64,000 nucleotides of DNA from Glycocaulis sp050485565 (GCF_050485565.1 NZ_JBJHBQ010000002.1:1-64000), one strand, 5' to 3'. Positions 26,139 to 35,092 are shown, counted from the first letter of the stretch. Notes: a model not told the origin generated them from the letters alone. Program-made: numbers and translations.

Positions 26139-26957
26139 ATGAATAACGAACTGAAAATTGATCCCGCATTGCCGCCGGTGCGCATGGACCGGCGCGAGCT
26201 GCTGATGGGGCTCGCTGTTGGTACGGTTGTGCCGTTCGTTGCCGGGTGTACGGCGCACAATCCGGAGCTGGGCCGCAGCCAGCTCATGCTCGTCTCTGAT
26301 GCCCAGATCGCCCAGCTCTCCCAGCAGACATGGCAGCAATCGCTGCAACAGGAACGCGTCACCCGCGATGCCAGCAAGCGCAACCAGGTCAACCGGGTCG
26401 GCCAGCGCATCGCGCAGAGCTCCGGCATGACCCAGCATGACTGGGAGTTCGTCGTGTTCGACAATGACCAGGTCAATGCCTGGGTGCTGCCCAATGGCAA
26501 GGTGGCGGTCTATTCGGGCCTGCTGGATGTGACCGGCAATGACGACCAGCTGGCCGCCGTGATCGGCCACGAGGCCGGCCACGTGGCAGGCCGTCACGCG
26601 CAGGAGCGCGCTTCCCAGCAGATGGCAGCCGGCGTGGGGGCCGGACTTGCCGCCGTCGCGCTGGACCAGGGTGGGGTGAGCAATGCCGGCATGTGGGCCG
26701 GTGTGCTGGGCGCGGGGCTGACCTTCGGCGTGCTGCTGCCCTATTCGCGCCGCCACGAATACGAGGCTGACCGGCTGGGTACCGACTATATGGCCCGTGC
26801 CAATTACCGCCCCACCGAAGCGCTTACCTTCTGGAACGGCATGATGGCACGCAGCGGTGGTTCGGGCGGCCCGCCCGCCTTCCTGTCGACGCACCCGTCG
26901 GACGCCCAGCGCATGCAGGCTTTGCAGAGCCATATCACGTCGAGCGGCTACGCCTGA
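26139..26957 (+). CDS. M48-family metallopeptidase lipoprotein
   Basis: A 272-residue envelope peptidase. The lipobox VAGC gives lipidated Cys37, preceded by MDRRELLMGLAVGTVVPF. The zinc site is HEAGH (His144, Glu145, His148) with the third ligand Glu207 in RRHEYEADRLG, followed by FLSTHPSDAQRM. The type resembles LoiP/BepA-like outer-membrane quality-control proteases. The MDRRELL opening hints at a Tat-like n-region, though only RR is present. The ATG at 26139 follows AAGGGGGAG. Single gene, divergent from asmA. Confidence 0.9.
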   Translation: MNNELKIDPALPPVRMDRRELLMGLAVGTVVPFVAGCTAHNPELGRSQLMLVSDAQIAQLSQQTWQQSLQQERVTRDASKRNQVNRVGQRIAQSSGMTQHDWEFVVFDNDQVNAWVLPNGKVAVYSGLLDVTGNDDQLAAVIGHEAGHVAGRHAQERASQQMAAGVGAGLAAVALDQGGVSNAGMWAGVLGAGLTFGVLLPYSRRHEYEADRLGTDYMARANYRPTEALTFWNGMMARSGGSGGPPAFLSTHPSDAQRMQALQSHITSSGYA

Positions 26958-27064
26958 TACGCTGAGCTACATCACATGGCCGCCGGTCTTGCATCGCAGG
27001 TCCGGCGGCGCTATGTCAGCGCTCCCGCCGCCTTGAGGCATCGCCCTCGCGCCGGGTTTTGAGT

Positions 27065-27141
27065 GCCGCCTTAGCTCAGTTGGTTAGAGCGCTAGATTGT
27101 GGATCTAGAGGTCCCCCGTTCGAGCCGGGGAGGCGGTACCA
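27065..27141 (+). tRNA. tRNA-His (anticodon GUG), lacking G-1
   Basis: Cloverleaf: acceptor GCCGCCT/AGGCGGT, D arm GCTCAGTTGGTTAGAGC, anticodon loop TTGTGGA (GUG), T arm CCCCGTTCGAGCCGGGG, discriminator A73, CCA encoded to 27141. Base 1 pairs as G1-U72, and position -1 is T, not the near-universal G. The gap 26958-27289 holds only this gene and a GC-rich inverted repeat (around 26980-27012). Confidence 0.96.
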
Positions 27142-27289
27142 TTCAACTGCCGTGACAAGCTGGCGTTTTCGCGCCGCGGCACATCAGGCGGCAGCGGTGT
27201 TGTCACATATGCGTGACAACCGCAGACGGCCAATGGAAACACCCCTCATTCCGACCTAGCCTTCCCCCACAAATCCGGGGAGGGATAAT

Positions 27290-29353
27290 ATGCTGTTGCG
27301 TTTCCTTGTAGTTTTGTCCGCCGCCACGCTCTGCATGGCAGCTCATGCGCAGGACGGCGATCATGGGCCGCTACAGCCTGTGGACCTGTTCGCGATGGAA
27401 GCGGCAGCGGACGTGCAGATTTCGCCAGACGGTCAGCGTATCGCCTATGTACGCCGGACCAACGATATCATGACCGATCGGGCCCGCAGCAGCATCTGGA
27501 TAGTGGACTATGACGGGCGCAACCATATGCCTGTCGCCTCCAGCGCTTCGGCAGACTTCACCAGCCCGCGCTGGGCGCCTGACAGTGGCAGGCTGGCCTA
27601 TGTCGCCAGTACGGGCGGAATCCAGGAATTGCGCCTGCACTGGGTGTCCAGCAGCCGTGATGCAGCGGTCAGCCGCCTGCCGGGCGCGCCGGCGGGACTG
27701 CAGTGGTCCCCGGATGGCAACCGGCTGGCCTTTGCCAGCTTCTCCCCCGGTTCGGGTCCGTCGCCAGCCTCCCTGCCGTCACGCCCCGAGGGTGCGCAAT
27801 GGGCCGAGCCTGCCCGGGTGGAAGAGCGCATGGTGTTCCGCGCCGACGGGCGGGGCCTGGTGCCCCACGGCGTACAGCAGATATTTGTAACCGCCGCGGA
27901 GGGCGGGACACCCGTTCAAGTGACAGATGACACCGAGGGCGTTGCTGCCGACTTTGCCTGGACACCTGATGGATCGGCCCTGATTGTCTCTGCTGACCGC
28001 AGGCCCGGCCGCAACGCGTCTCCAGCAGACACCGAGCTGCACCGCATCGATCTCGCCTCCGGCACCATCACGCAACTGACTGACAGGCGGGGACCGGACA
28101 GCTCTCCGGCTGTGTCGCCCGACGGACGCCGGATCGCCTATCTCGGATACGATCAGCGCTATCTCGGCTTCCAGACCCAGCGCCTCTATGTGATGGACAT
28201 TGACGGTAGCAATTCGCGTGTGGTCACAGCTGATTTTGACCGCAGCCTTGCCAACCCGGTGTGGGCGCAGAACGGGCGCGGCGTCTATGTCTCCTTCGTC
28301 GATCAGGGTGAGGTGAAGATCGCTCTGATTACGCTGAACGGCGATGTCCAGGTGCTGGGCGAAGGGCTGGGCGGTTCCAGTTTCGGTGTTCCGTATGCTG
28401 GCGGGACGTTTTCGGTTTCGCCCCGGACGGGCAGGTTTGCCGGAGCCGTTTCGTCGCCGCTGCGCCCGGCTGAAGTGGCTGCAGGAGACCGGCGTAGCGG
28501 GCTGCGGCGCATAACCTCGCTTAACGAGGAGCTATTGTCGCGGCGGCATGTGTCTGATGCCGAAGAAATCTGGTGGGCTTCGCCCCATGACGGGCGTCAG
28601 ATACAGGGCTGGGTTCTTCACCCGCCCGGATTCGATCCCGGCCAGACCTACCCGCTATTTCTTGAAATCCATGGCGGCCCATTTGCCGCGTACGGCCCGA
28701 CCTTCACCGCAGAGTTACAGCTCATGGCTGCTGCGGGATATGTCGTGATCTACACAAACCCGCGCGGATCAACGAGCTATGGCGAGGAATTCGCCAATCT
28801 CATCGACCGCAGCTATCCCGGCAATGACTATGACGACCTTATGGGCGGCGTCGATGCCCTGATTGCGCGCGGCTATATCGACGAGGACCGGCTGTTCGTG
28901 TCGGGCGGGTCAGGCGGCGGCGTGCTGACGGCGTGGATCGTGGGCAATACAGACCGGTTTGCGGCGGCTTCGACCGTCAAGCCGGTGATAAACTGGGGCA
29001 GCTTTGTCCTCCACGCCGACCTGACAAATGTCTTCTATCGTTTCTGGTTTGATGCACCGCCGTGGGAAGACCCTGAAGCGTACTGGCGCCGGTCGCCTCT
29101 TTCTCTGGTCGGCAATGTCACAACGCCGACCATGGTGATGGTCGGCGGCGATGATTTGCGCACGCCGGTCTCGGAGTCCGAGCAATACTACACCGCACTG
29201 CGTATCCGGGATGTGCCGACCCGGCTGGTTGTCATCCCCGGCGCGCCCCACGGGATCACCGCTTCACGGCCCAGCCGCCTTTTGATGGTGGTCGCAGAAA
29301 ACCTGCGCTGGTTTGCCGAACACGACCCGGCAAACCGCACAGACGAGGACTAG
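27290..29353 (+). CDS. S9-family (prolyl oligopeptidase/DPP-like) serine peptidase
   Basis: A 687-residue exported peptidase. The signal peptide (1-20, ending AHAQ) is followed by a beta-propeller of WD/PD40-like repeats (ISPDGQRIAYVRR, WSPDGNRLAFASF, VSPDGRRIAYLGY). The C-terminal alpha/beta-hydrolase domain has nucleophile Ser541 in SGGSGGGVLTAW, Asp in GGDDLRTP and His in GAPHGI. The domain order and GGSGGG motif fit acylaminoacyl-peptidase/DPP enzymes. It probably trims proline-containing peptides in the periplasm. Single gene downstream of tRNA-His. Confidence 0.92.
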   Translation: MLLRFLVVLSAATLCMAAHAQDGDHGPLQPVDLFAMEAAADVQISPDGQRIAYVRRTNDIMTDRARSSIWIVDYDGRNHMPVASSASADFTSPRWAPDSGRLAYVASTGGIQELRLHWVSSSRDAAVSRLPGAPAGLQWSPDGNRLAFASFSPGSGPSPASLPSRPEGAQWAEPARVEERMVFRADGRGLVPHGVQQIFVTAAEGGTPVQVTDDTEGVAADFAWTPDGSALIVSADRRPGRNASPADTELHRIDLASGTITQLTDRRGPDSSPAVSPDGRRIAYLGYDQRYLGFQTQRLYVMDIDGSNSRVVTADFDRSLANPVWAQNGRGVYVSFVDQGEVKIALITLNGDVQVLGEGLGGSSFGVPYAGGTFSVSPRTGRFAGAVSSPLRPAEVAAGDRRSGLRRITSLNEELLSRRHVSDAEEIWWASPHDGRQIQGWVLHPPGFDPGQTYPLFLEIHGGPFAAYGPTFTAELQLMAAAGYVVIYTNPRGSTSYGEEFANLIDRSYPGNDYDDLMGGVDALIARGYIDEDRLFVSGGSGGGVLTAWIVGNTDRFAAASTVKPVINWGSFVLHADLTNVFYRFWFDAPPWEDPEAYWRRSPLSLVGNVTTPTMVMVGGDDLRTPVSESEQYYTALRIRDVPTRLVVIPGAPHGITASRPSRLLMVVAENLRWFAEHDPANRTDED

Positions 29354-29444
29354 CCGTATCAGGCCGGCTTGTGTGACTGGCGTGGCGTTCAGCATTTTCC
29401 ACAGGAAAGTGCTGAGCGTTTGCGCCTTGCAGCGCGCGGCTTGC

Positions 29445-29459
29445 TTAACAATAGGTTAA
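29445..29459. promoter_or_regulatory. Perfect CtrA consensus box
   Basis: TTAA (29445-29448), seven bases, TTAA (29456-29459). It lies 64 bp before the ATG at 29523 and is palindromic. In roughly 65% GC DNA this 8-base pattern is expected by chance well below once per window. Confidence 0.6.
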
Positions 29460-29522
29460 TCTGTCACAGAGGGGCAGCCCAAAGACACGATGCCGGTTGA
29501 GGGGCCGGGGCAGGGAGCAGGC

Positions 29523-30197
29523 ATGGCGAGACTGACCAGCACAACCGGCACCAGCTTTATCATCCTTGATGATGGCGAGCTTTATGAAGAGGCCGATATC
29601 GACCGGATCTGCGAGCGCCATGCCATTGGCGATGCGGACCAGAAAATGGCGCTCTGGCGCCTTCTGGAGGATTGCGGGCGCGCGCTGATCGACCAGAAGC
29701 GCTTGCAGACGCGCCGCACCCAGATTGCCCGGCTGCGGCAGGACCTGCAGATGGGGCTGCGCCTCACCGGCCAGCTTGCCGGTCTGGTTCCGGACGCGGC
29801 TCATCTGCGCGACGATACCCCCACCATGACATTGACGCGCCGCCACCTTGCCGCGCTGCGCGAGGCCGAGCGCCGTCTTGATGCCGGCCATGACGGGAAA
29901 ACCCGCACCCGGCTGGAGGATGCCGCTCCGGCGCTGGAATGCCTGCAGCGCGTGTTCGAGATGGCTCTGGAAGCGTGCGGTGAGCGCGAGGATGAGGACG
30001 GGCCGGAAAGTGTGTGGCGCGCCGCTGTTACGGCGTTCTATTCGCGCACCCTGTCACGGCCCTGGTCACGCCAGGGCGACAATGCCGGCGAACGGTTTCT
30101 GGCCGATTGCCGTATTGCGCTGGAACGGGTCGATGAGGACGCCGAAGGGGCAGAGCGCGTCAGCCCGGTGCGTCTGGCGAGCCAGACGCCGGGCTGA
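29523..30197 (+). CDS. Uncharacterised 224-aa helical protein under a CtrA-like box
   Basis: I do not recognise this protein. It reads MARLTSTTGTSFIILDDGEL and is largely helical and charged, without signal peptide or membrane helix. A heptad-like stretch (KRLQTRRTQIARLRQDLQMG) suggests a coiled coil at about residues 56-80. An ATG at 29490 is possible, but the ribosome site CAGGGAGCAGGC favours 29523. The CtrA box upstream suggests cell-cycle control, perhaps of motility or polarity. Convergent with the small secreted protein. Confidence 0.6.
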   Translation: MARLTSTTGTSFIILDDGELYEEADIDRICERHAIGDADQKMALWRLLEDCGRALIDQKRLQTRRTQIARLRQDLQMGLRLTGQLAGLVPDAAHLRDDTPTMTLTRRHLAALREAERRLDAGHDGKTRTRLEDAAPALECLQRVFEMALEACGEREDEDGPESVWRAAVTAFYSRTLSRPWSRQGDNAGERFLADCRIALERVDEDAEGAERVSPVRLASQTPG

Positions 30198-30203
30198 TCT
30201 GCG

Positions 30204-30635
30204 TCAGTTTCCGCTTTCGCGGCGCTCCTCGACGAGGGTGCGCGCTGCATCTTCGCTGTCGACCGCCTCGATGGACGCAATCCGGCAGCGCCATCCGTCA
30301 TCGGGAATGACGAACTCGCTCATGGGCTGGCAGATGCGCTGATTGCCGGTGATCGAGGTGGCGATTTCCACACCGAAATTCAGCCCCGAGCATCGCGTGG
30401 CCGTGGTGACGAGGAAATACCGGCTGGCACCTGAACGCAGGATCAGATGGCGGTCATCAATGACCGAATAGCCACTGATGGAGCCGATCTGCACGCAGCG
30501 GTCCGACTGCACGCTTTCACCGGCCATGGCTGTGCCGGACAGGGTGATTGCAGCGCCTGCAGCCGCTATAGCTGCGGCTATACGAGAGATGGTTTCGAGT
30601 TTCACCGCCATGGTAACGCGAACCTTTCCTGTCAT
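30204..30635 (-). CDS. Small exported protein, DUF6491-like
   Basis: A 143-residue product with a cleavable signal (about 1-38, ending TAMA) and four cysteines. SDRCVQIGSISGYSVIDDRHLILRSG, then TTATRCSGLNFGVEI, then QRICQPMSEFVIPDDGWRCRIASI, resembles the DUF6491 family as I recall it. Its function is unknown. Starts at 30635 (AGGA seven bases upstream) and 30611 are both possible. Probably a periplasmic protein with two disulfides. Confidence 0.6.
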   Translation of the reverse strand: MTGKVRVTMAVKLETISRIAAAIAAAGAAITLSGTAMAGESVQSDRCVQIGSISGYSVIDDRHLILRSGASRYFLVTTATRCSGLNFGVEIATSITGNQRICQPMSEFVIPDDGWRCRIASIEAVDSEDAARTLVEERRESGN

Positions 30636-30680
30636 TTTGTGTTCCTGTCCGGAACCGGAGGTTCCTGCAGAGAGGCTGGT

Positions 30681-31802
30681 ATGCGTAAGAACGCTCCACG
30701 CGTGTGCATAATCGGTGCCGGGGCAGCCGGGCTTGCACTGGCGTATGCGCTATCCTTACGGGGAATTAATACCCTTATTTGTGACGCTGGTAAGGCAGGT
30801 CATGGCGCTTTGGCGGCATCTGCCGGCATGATCGCCCCCGGAGCGGAAATCTGGGAGGCGCGAGACAGCGCCTCACCTCTGGCCGGGGCGTTTGCCGCGC
30901 TGGCCCGGCACAGCGCGTCGCTCTGGCCGGAATGGGCGCACCGCCTGTCTGCCGAGACGGGTATGGATGTGGCCTACAGGGCCTGTGGCGCGCTGATACC
31001 GGTACGCCAGACGGGCATGGCTGAGTGGCTGTCAGGCAGGGATATCGAGGCGGTTTCTCTTGATGCCGGCGCGGTCCGGGCCCGCATGCCGGGGCTTGCC
31101 CTGCCAGACGGCGCGGTCTTTCTGCCCGGCGACGCGCAACTGTCCGCGCCGCACCTGATCTCTGCACTGATGGCGGCACTGGCCGGGCGCGGCATCGATA
31201 TGCGCGAAAACGCGCGCGTGACCGCGCTGCGGCGCCAGGGTGACATCTGGCAGGTCCGGCTCGCTACCGGAGAGATTGGCGAGGCTGATGTCGTGGTGCT
31301 GGCCGCTGGCTGGGCGGCTGCAGACCTGCACGGCGCTGCGGCGGGCATTTATCCGGTCAAAGGGCAGGCCGTGATGCTGGATGCGGGTGCGCAGGCTGAC
31401 TGGCCGCTATTGCGCGCGGGCGACGTCTATCTTGCGCCCAAGCCCGGCGGGCGTCTGCTGGTGGGTGCCAGTGTCGAGCCGGGCAGGAGCGATGCCGGGA
31501 CAGAGCCGGACATGGCCGCAGCGCTGGTCGAGCGCGCGTCCCGCTATCTGCCGGACATTGCTGCGATGCCCCGGCTGGCGCACTGGGCCGGTATCCGTCC
31601 GGCCCTGCCGGGTCTGATGCCGCGCGCCGGTCTGGCCGAGCCGGGCCTTGTCGTGGCGCTGGGTGCCTACAGGCACGGTGTCATGCTGGCCCCGGCGCTG
31701 GCTGACGGCCTGGCCGCGCTGATCGATGAGGGCAGGGTGGGTGCGCTTCTTGCCCCGTTCGCGCCGGACACGGTTAACGAAGGCTTATCCTCCGCCGGGT
31801 GA
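30681..31802 (+). CDS. FAD-dependent amino-acid oxidase (ThiO/DAO-like)
   Basis: A 373-residue DAO-superfamily flavoenzyme. The N-terminal Rossmann motif is VCIIGAGAAGLALAYALSLRGINTLICDA. SAGMIAPGAE follows where glycine oxidase has its A-G-G-M-L-A-P segment. The C-terminal part has YPVKGQAVML, a proper GVRPALPGLMP-like turn (AGIRPALPGLMPRAG) and GAYRHGVMLAPALADGLAALI. The best matches are glycine oxidase/ThiO-type enzymes, which form the iminoglycine used in thiazole synthesis, but no other thi genes are here. Its end carries the CtrA-like box for the next gene. Confidence 0.85.
   Translation: MRKNAPRVCIIGAGAAGLALAYALSLRGINTLICDAGKAGHGALAASAGMIAPGAEIWEARDSASPLAGAFAALARHSASLWPEWAHRLSAETGMDVAYRACGALIPVRQTGMAEWLSGRDIEAVSLDAGAVRARMPGLALPDGAVFLPGDAQLSAPHLISALMAALAGRGIDMRENARVTALRRQGDIWQVRLATGEIGEADVVVLAAGWAAADLHGAAAGIYPVKGQAVMLDAGAQADWPLLRAGDVYLAPKPGGRLLVGASVEPGRSDAGTEPDMAAALVERASRYLPDIAAMPRLAHWAGIRPALPGLMPRAGLAEPGLVVALGAYRHGVMLAPALADGLAALIDEGRVGALLAPFAPDTVNEGLSSAG
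31774..31788. promoter_or_regulatory. Near-consensus CtrA box before the transglycosylase gene
   Basis: TTAA (31774-31777), seven bases, TTAT (31785-31788), one base from the consensus, 57 bp before the ATG at 31845. It lies within the end of the oxidase gene. Confidence 0.35.
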
Positions 31803-31844
31803 GATGGTGGCCAAGCGATTCTTTTACCGGAGCGTACCGTTCTC

Positions 31845-32675
31845 ATGCCCGACCGCATTGGCAACGCGCTGGCAGGCCAGCTGCAGAATACATTCTCGCC
31901 GTCGCGGCTGATTTCAGATGCAGCCAGCGCCACAGGTGCCAATTTCGACTTTCTGATGCGTACGGCGGCCCGCGAAAGCAATTTCGATGCGGGCGCGCGT
32001 GCCAGCACGTCCAGCGCGTCCGGCATGTTCCAGTTCATCGAGCAGACCTGGCTTGCCATGGTCGCCCGGCATGGCGAGCGGCATGGTTATGGCGATATGG
32101 CCGCCTCGGTGCGTCAGGATGGCAGCCGTTTTGTCGTGGACGATCCCGCGCGCCGCCAGGAAATTCTCGACATGCGCTTTGATCCGCGCGCGGCCAGTCT
32201 CATGGCGGGCGAGCTGACGGCGGAGAATGCGGCGATCTTGCGCTCTGCCACGGGGCGTGAACCCACTACCGGCGAGCTTTATGCGGCCCACTTCCTGGGC
32301 GCATCGCGCGCCGCACGCCTGATCGAGACGGCGCATACCAATCCGGACATGCGCGCCGATGCCCTGTTTCCCGATGCGGCCTCGGCCAACCGGCGCGTAT
32401 TCTTTGACGGTGCCCGCCCGCGCAGCGCTTCGGAGCTGTTGTCATTTCTGACCCGCGAGCGGCCGGTGGCCAATGTGCCTGATACGGTTACGGCGCCGAG
32501 CATGGTGGCCGATACACAGGCCGGTGCCAGCCTGCAGCGCGTTCGCGAGAATCTTCGCGCCGGGGTTTCGGGATATGCGACGGGCGGCGCACCGGGCGCG
32601 GTTCTGTCTCCGGCTGTGATGGAAATTCTCAACACGCTGGACATGCCGCTGCGCAGCCGGGGGCGGCGCTCCTGA
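31845..32675 (+). CDS. Lytic transglycosylase (SLT-like peptidoglycan hydrolase)
   Basis: A 276-residue protein with an SLT-type catalytic region in the first half. RTAARESNFDAGARASTSSASGMFQFIEQTWL contains the catalytic Glu44 and the S-A-S-G-x-x-Q-F motif, with AHFLGASRAARLI further on. No signal peptide is seen; family members linked to motility in alphaproteobacteria can be exported by other routes. The C-terminal third (about 185-276) is low-complexity and probably disordered. Likely cuts glycan strands for insertion of an appendage or for growth. Upstream CtrA-like box. Confidence 0.83.
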   Translation: MPDRIGNALAGQLQNTFSPSRLISDAASATGANFDFLMRTAARESNFDAGARASTSSASGMFQFIEQTWLAMVARHGERHGYGDMAASVRQDGSRFVVDDPARRQEILDMRFDPRAASLMAGELTAENAAILRSATGREPTTGELYAAHFLGASRAARLIETAHTNPDMRADALFPDAASANRRVFFDGARPRSASELLSFLTRERPVANVPDTVTAPSMVADTQAGASLQRVRENLRAGVSGYATGGAPGAVLSPAVMEILNTLDMPLRSRGRRS

Positions 32676-32766
32676 CGGTTTGCCTGACGCGCAGCAATAA
32701 CCCGTTAAGATTTCAGGCGCACGCTTCCTGGTGCCGGTTGTCCTTGTTGCTTGGGAGTATGGGACC

Positions 32767-33933
32767 ATGAGCGTAAAGGCTTTAAGAGCGCGTCTCACCC
32801 GTGAGGACGTTGCCCGCCTTGCCAGTGCGCAGGACGATGAGGGCCGTGCCCTCGCCGCACGCAAGATATGCGCCCGCATCTCCATGCCGGGCCTGTCGGA
32901 GAGTGACCGCGCCGCGGCCAATGCCATTCTGGAAGTCCTTGCCAATGACGCGGCAGAGATCGTGCGGCGCGCGCTGTCGGTCACCTTGGCGCGCTCACCG
33001 AGCCTGCCGCGCGAGGTCGCGCGCAAGCTGGCCGCCGATATCGATTCCATTGCCGTGCCGGTTATCGCCGGTTCGCCTTCGCTGACGGAGGAAGACCTCA
33101 CCGAGATTGTCCGTTCGGGCATCGTCATCCGCCAGCTGGCCATCGCCGGACGCGCGGAAGTGCCGGGCAAGGTGGTGCGCGAACTGGTCATGCGCGGTGC
33201 AGACCCGGCGGTTCAGCGTGTGATCGCCAATGATGGCGCGCATTTCGACGCCGGTTCCTACGCCCTGACTTTTGAGCGCTATCACGACCAGCCTGCCATG
33301 CTGGAGAATTTCGTCGAGCGAGCCAGCCTGCCGATCGAAGTCACCGAAAAGCTCATCAACGTGATTTCAGAGGCCGCAGTGGAGCGCCTCGTTTCGCGCC
33401 ACGCCCTGCCGGCGCAACTGGCCGTCGAGCTGGCCGAAACCACACGCGAGCGCGCGACTGTCGATCTGGTCGAGCAGGCAGGGCTGACCCCTGATCCGCG
33501 CCGCTTCGTGCAGCAATTGCAGATGAACGGGCGGCTGACGCCTTCGCTGATCCTGCGTGCCCTGTTCCGCGGCCATATGAGCTTTTTCGAGCACTGCATG
33601 GCCGAGCTTGCCGGGATACCGCACGCCAAGGCGTGGCTGCTGATCCATGATGCAGGACCGCTGGGGCTGGACGCGGTGTTTGAGCGTTCCGGTCTGCCGC
33701 GGCGTATATTGCCGGCCGTGCGCGCGTCGGTGAGCGCCTATCATTCGCTGGAGATTGGCGGGCAGGGACCCGAAGATATTGTGAAATTCAGGGCGGCGCT
33801 GACCCAGCGCATCTTCACCCAGTTCCAGGGCGCGCCGGAAGCCGATCTGGAATACTGCATGGCGCGGCTGGAAGCGGATATGCGCGCCGTTACGGACGAT
33901 ATCGCCCCGCCGGCAGCCCTGAAGGCAGGCTGA
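32767..33933 (+). CDS. DUF2336-domain protein, 388 aa
   Basis: An alpha-helical repeat protein of the DUF2336 family, frequent in alphaproteobacteria and often near signalling genes. The opening is MSVKALRARLTREDVARLAS. Repeated segments such as NDAAEIVRRALSVTLARSPSLPREVARKLAADIDSIAVPVIAGSPSLTEEDL are HEAT-like. No membrane segment. It may serve as a scaffold or a sensor linked to two-component proteins, since Hpt and receiver genes follow on the other strand, but no biochemical role is proven. The ATG at 32767 is well supported by family N-termini. Confidence 0.87.
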   Translation: MSVKALRARLTREDVARLASAQDDEGRALAARKICARISMPGLSESDRAAANAILEVLANDAAEIVRRALSVTLARSPSLPREVARKLAADIDSIAVPVIAGSPSLTEEDLTEIVRSGIVIRQLAIAGRAEVPGKVVRELVMRGADPAVQRVIANDGAHFDAGSYALTFERYHDQPAMLENFVERASLPIEVTEKLINVISEAAVERLVSRHALPAQLAVELAETTRERATVDLVEQAGLTPDPRRFVQQLQMNGRLTPSLILRALFRGHMSFFEHCMAELAGIPHAKAWLLIHDAGPLGLDAVFERSGLPRRILPAVRASVSAYHSLEIGGQGPEDIVKFRAALTQRIFTQFQGAPEADLEYCMARLEADMRAVTDDIAPPAALKAG

Positions 33934-33961
33934 CCGGTCCTTCTGTCAGCTGCAATTGCGG

Positions 33962-34456
33962 TCAGGCTGGCGCGCCGACGAGATCAATCACGCGGGTTTC
34001 CAGTTCCTCGGCCAGAGTCCGGCCCACGGCATGATCGTCAGTGCGGATGTTCTGGCGCAGGGCCGCGCGGATAGCGCCGACATGGGCCTCCACCAGCTGC
34101 ACAGGCACCAGCTCGCGCTTCTCACCTGTTTCCACCAGGCGCGACAGGGAGGCGGCCATGCGCGTCACCAGCGGAAAATCATAGGTGGCCCCAAGGCCGC
34201 GCAAATCGTGTGCAACGGTGAAAAGCTCGTCGCCCGCGTCGCTGGTCAGCCCTTCGGCCTGTACCTTGTCGAGGGCGGCTTCCAGCTTGTCGACTTCTTC
34301 GGCCAGCCAGCCGGAGAATTCTTCCTTCATTTCGGCAAGTGCGGCCTCGGCGCGCGCGATGGCTGCCGGATCTGCTGGCGCAATCCGCCCGCCCACCTTC
34401 ACCTTGAGCATGTTGGGCGGGTTGATGATCTCGATGGGTCGTTCGCGTTGCGTCAT
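33962..34456 (-). CDS. Stand-alone Hpt phosphotransfer protein
   Basis: A 164-residue protein with the Hpt motif VAHDLRGLGATYDFPLVTRMAASL (phospho-acceptor His83). The helices on both sides fit a four-helix bundle. The first 30 residues (ERPIEIINPPNMLKVKVGGRIAP) are a conserved-looking extension rather than a domain. It should relay phosphate between a hybrid kinase and a receiver. The gene is 24 bp downstream of a receiver-domain gene on the same strand, so they likely form a pair. No histidine kinase is in the window. Confidence 0.85.
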   Translation of the reverse strand: MTQRERPIEIINPPNMLKVKVGGRIAPADPAAIARAEAALAEMKEEFSGWLAEEVDKLEAALDKVQAEGLTSDAGDELFTVAHDLRGLGATYDFPLVTRMAASLSRLVETGEKRELVPVQLVEAHVGAIRAALRQNIRTDDHAVGRTLAEELETRVIDLVGAPA

Positions 34457-34480
34457 GGCCTTGTCCCTTCCCCTGTCACA

Positions 34481-34990
34481 CTAGAGTGCCGCATCTTCGC
34501 GGCGTTCCGGGCCTTCATACTCATTGTTGAGACGCCGCCTGTCGGGGCCGAAAAATACCTTGGTGCGCACAAAAGGGCGCGGGCGGTTCACGATCACCTG
34601 CAGGCGTTTGTAAAGCTGCTCGGCAGAAAATGGCTTGGCGAGAAACTCTGTAACGCCGGCATCACGCGCTTCGCGCACCCGCGAAGGCTCGGCATAGGCC
34701 GTCAGCATGATGATCGGAATGAACGGGTTGGCGCTCTTTTCCGGATTGCGCAGATGGCGAACGAGCGCCAGACCGTCGACAGGTGCCATCTTCCAGTCAG
34801 TGACAATCACGTCGATCTGCTCAACCGACAAAATGCCCAGCGCGCGCTTGGCATCGGCCGCTTCAAACACATTCTCACAGCCAAAAGCGCCAAGCACCGC
34901 ACGCACCAGCCCGCGCATGGCTGCGTTGTCATCAACCAGCAGCACGCGCAACTTGGTGAAGGCCATGTCGGCAGGAAGTTCTCCAGCCAA
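34481..34990 (-). CDS. CheY-like receiver-domain protein with DRRR tail
   Basis: A 169-residue single-domain response regulator. The acidic pocket is Asp20/Asp21 (LVDDNAAMRG), the phosphorylation site is Asp65 (VIVTDWKMAPVDG), Thr in IIMLTAYAE, and Lys in EFLAKPFSAEQLY. There is no output domain. The C-terminal RTKVFFGPDRRRLNNEYEGPERRE is a recurrent alphaproteobacterial tail of unknown role. A TTG at 34990 has a good GAGG site seven bases upstream, while the ATG at 34966 has none, so the longer form is preferred. A CtrA-like box lies about 55 bp upstream. Confidence 0.85.
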   Translation of the reverse strand: MAGELPADMAFTKLRVLLVDDNAAMRGLVRAVLGAFGCENVFEAADAKRALGILSVEQIDVIVTDWKMAPVDGLALVRHLRNPEKSANPFIPIIMLTAYAEPSRVREARDAGVTEFLAKPFSAEQLYKRLQVIVNRPRPFVRTKVFFGPDRRRLNNEYEGPERREDAAL

Positions 34991-35045
34991 AACGCTACCT
35001 CGTTCTCAGTATCCCCGTTGGAGGCAAACCCTACGGGCAACTTGC

Positions 35046-35060
35046 TTAATATACGGCTAA
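35046..35060. promoter_or_regulatory. Near-consensus CtrA box before the receiver gene
   Basis: TTAA (35046-35049), seven bases, CTAA (35057-35060), one base from consensus, in the gap between nadK and the receiver gene. Confidence 0.35.
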
Positions 35061-35092
35061 GCGGGCGCTCCAAACCATTATGAGGGCAGGGC

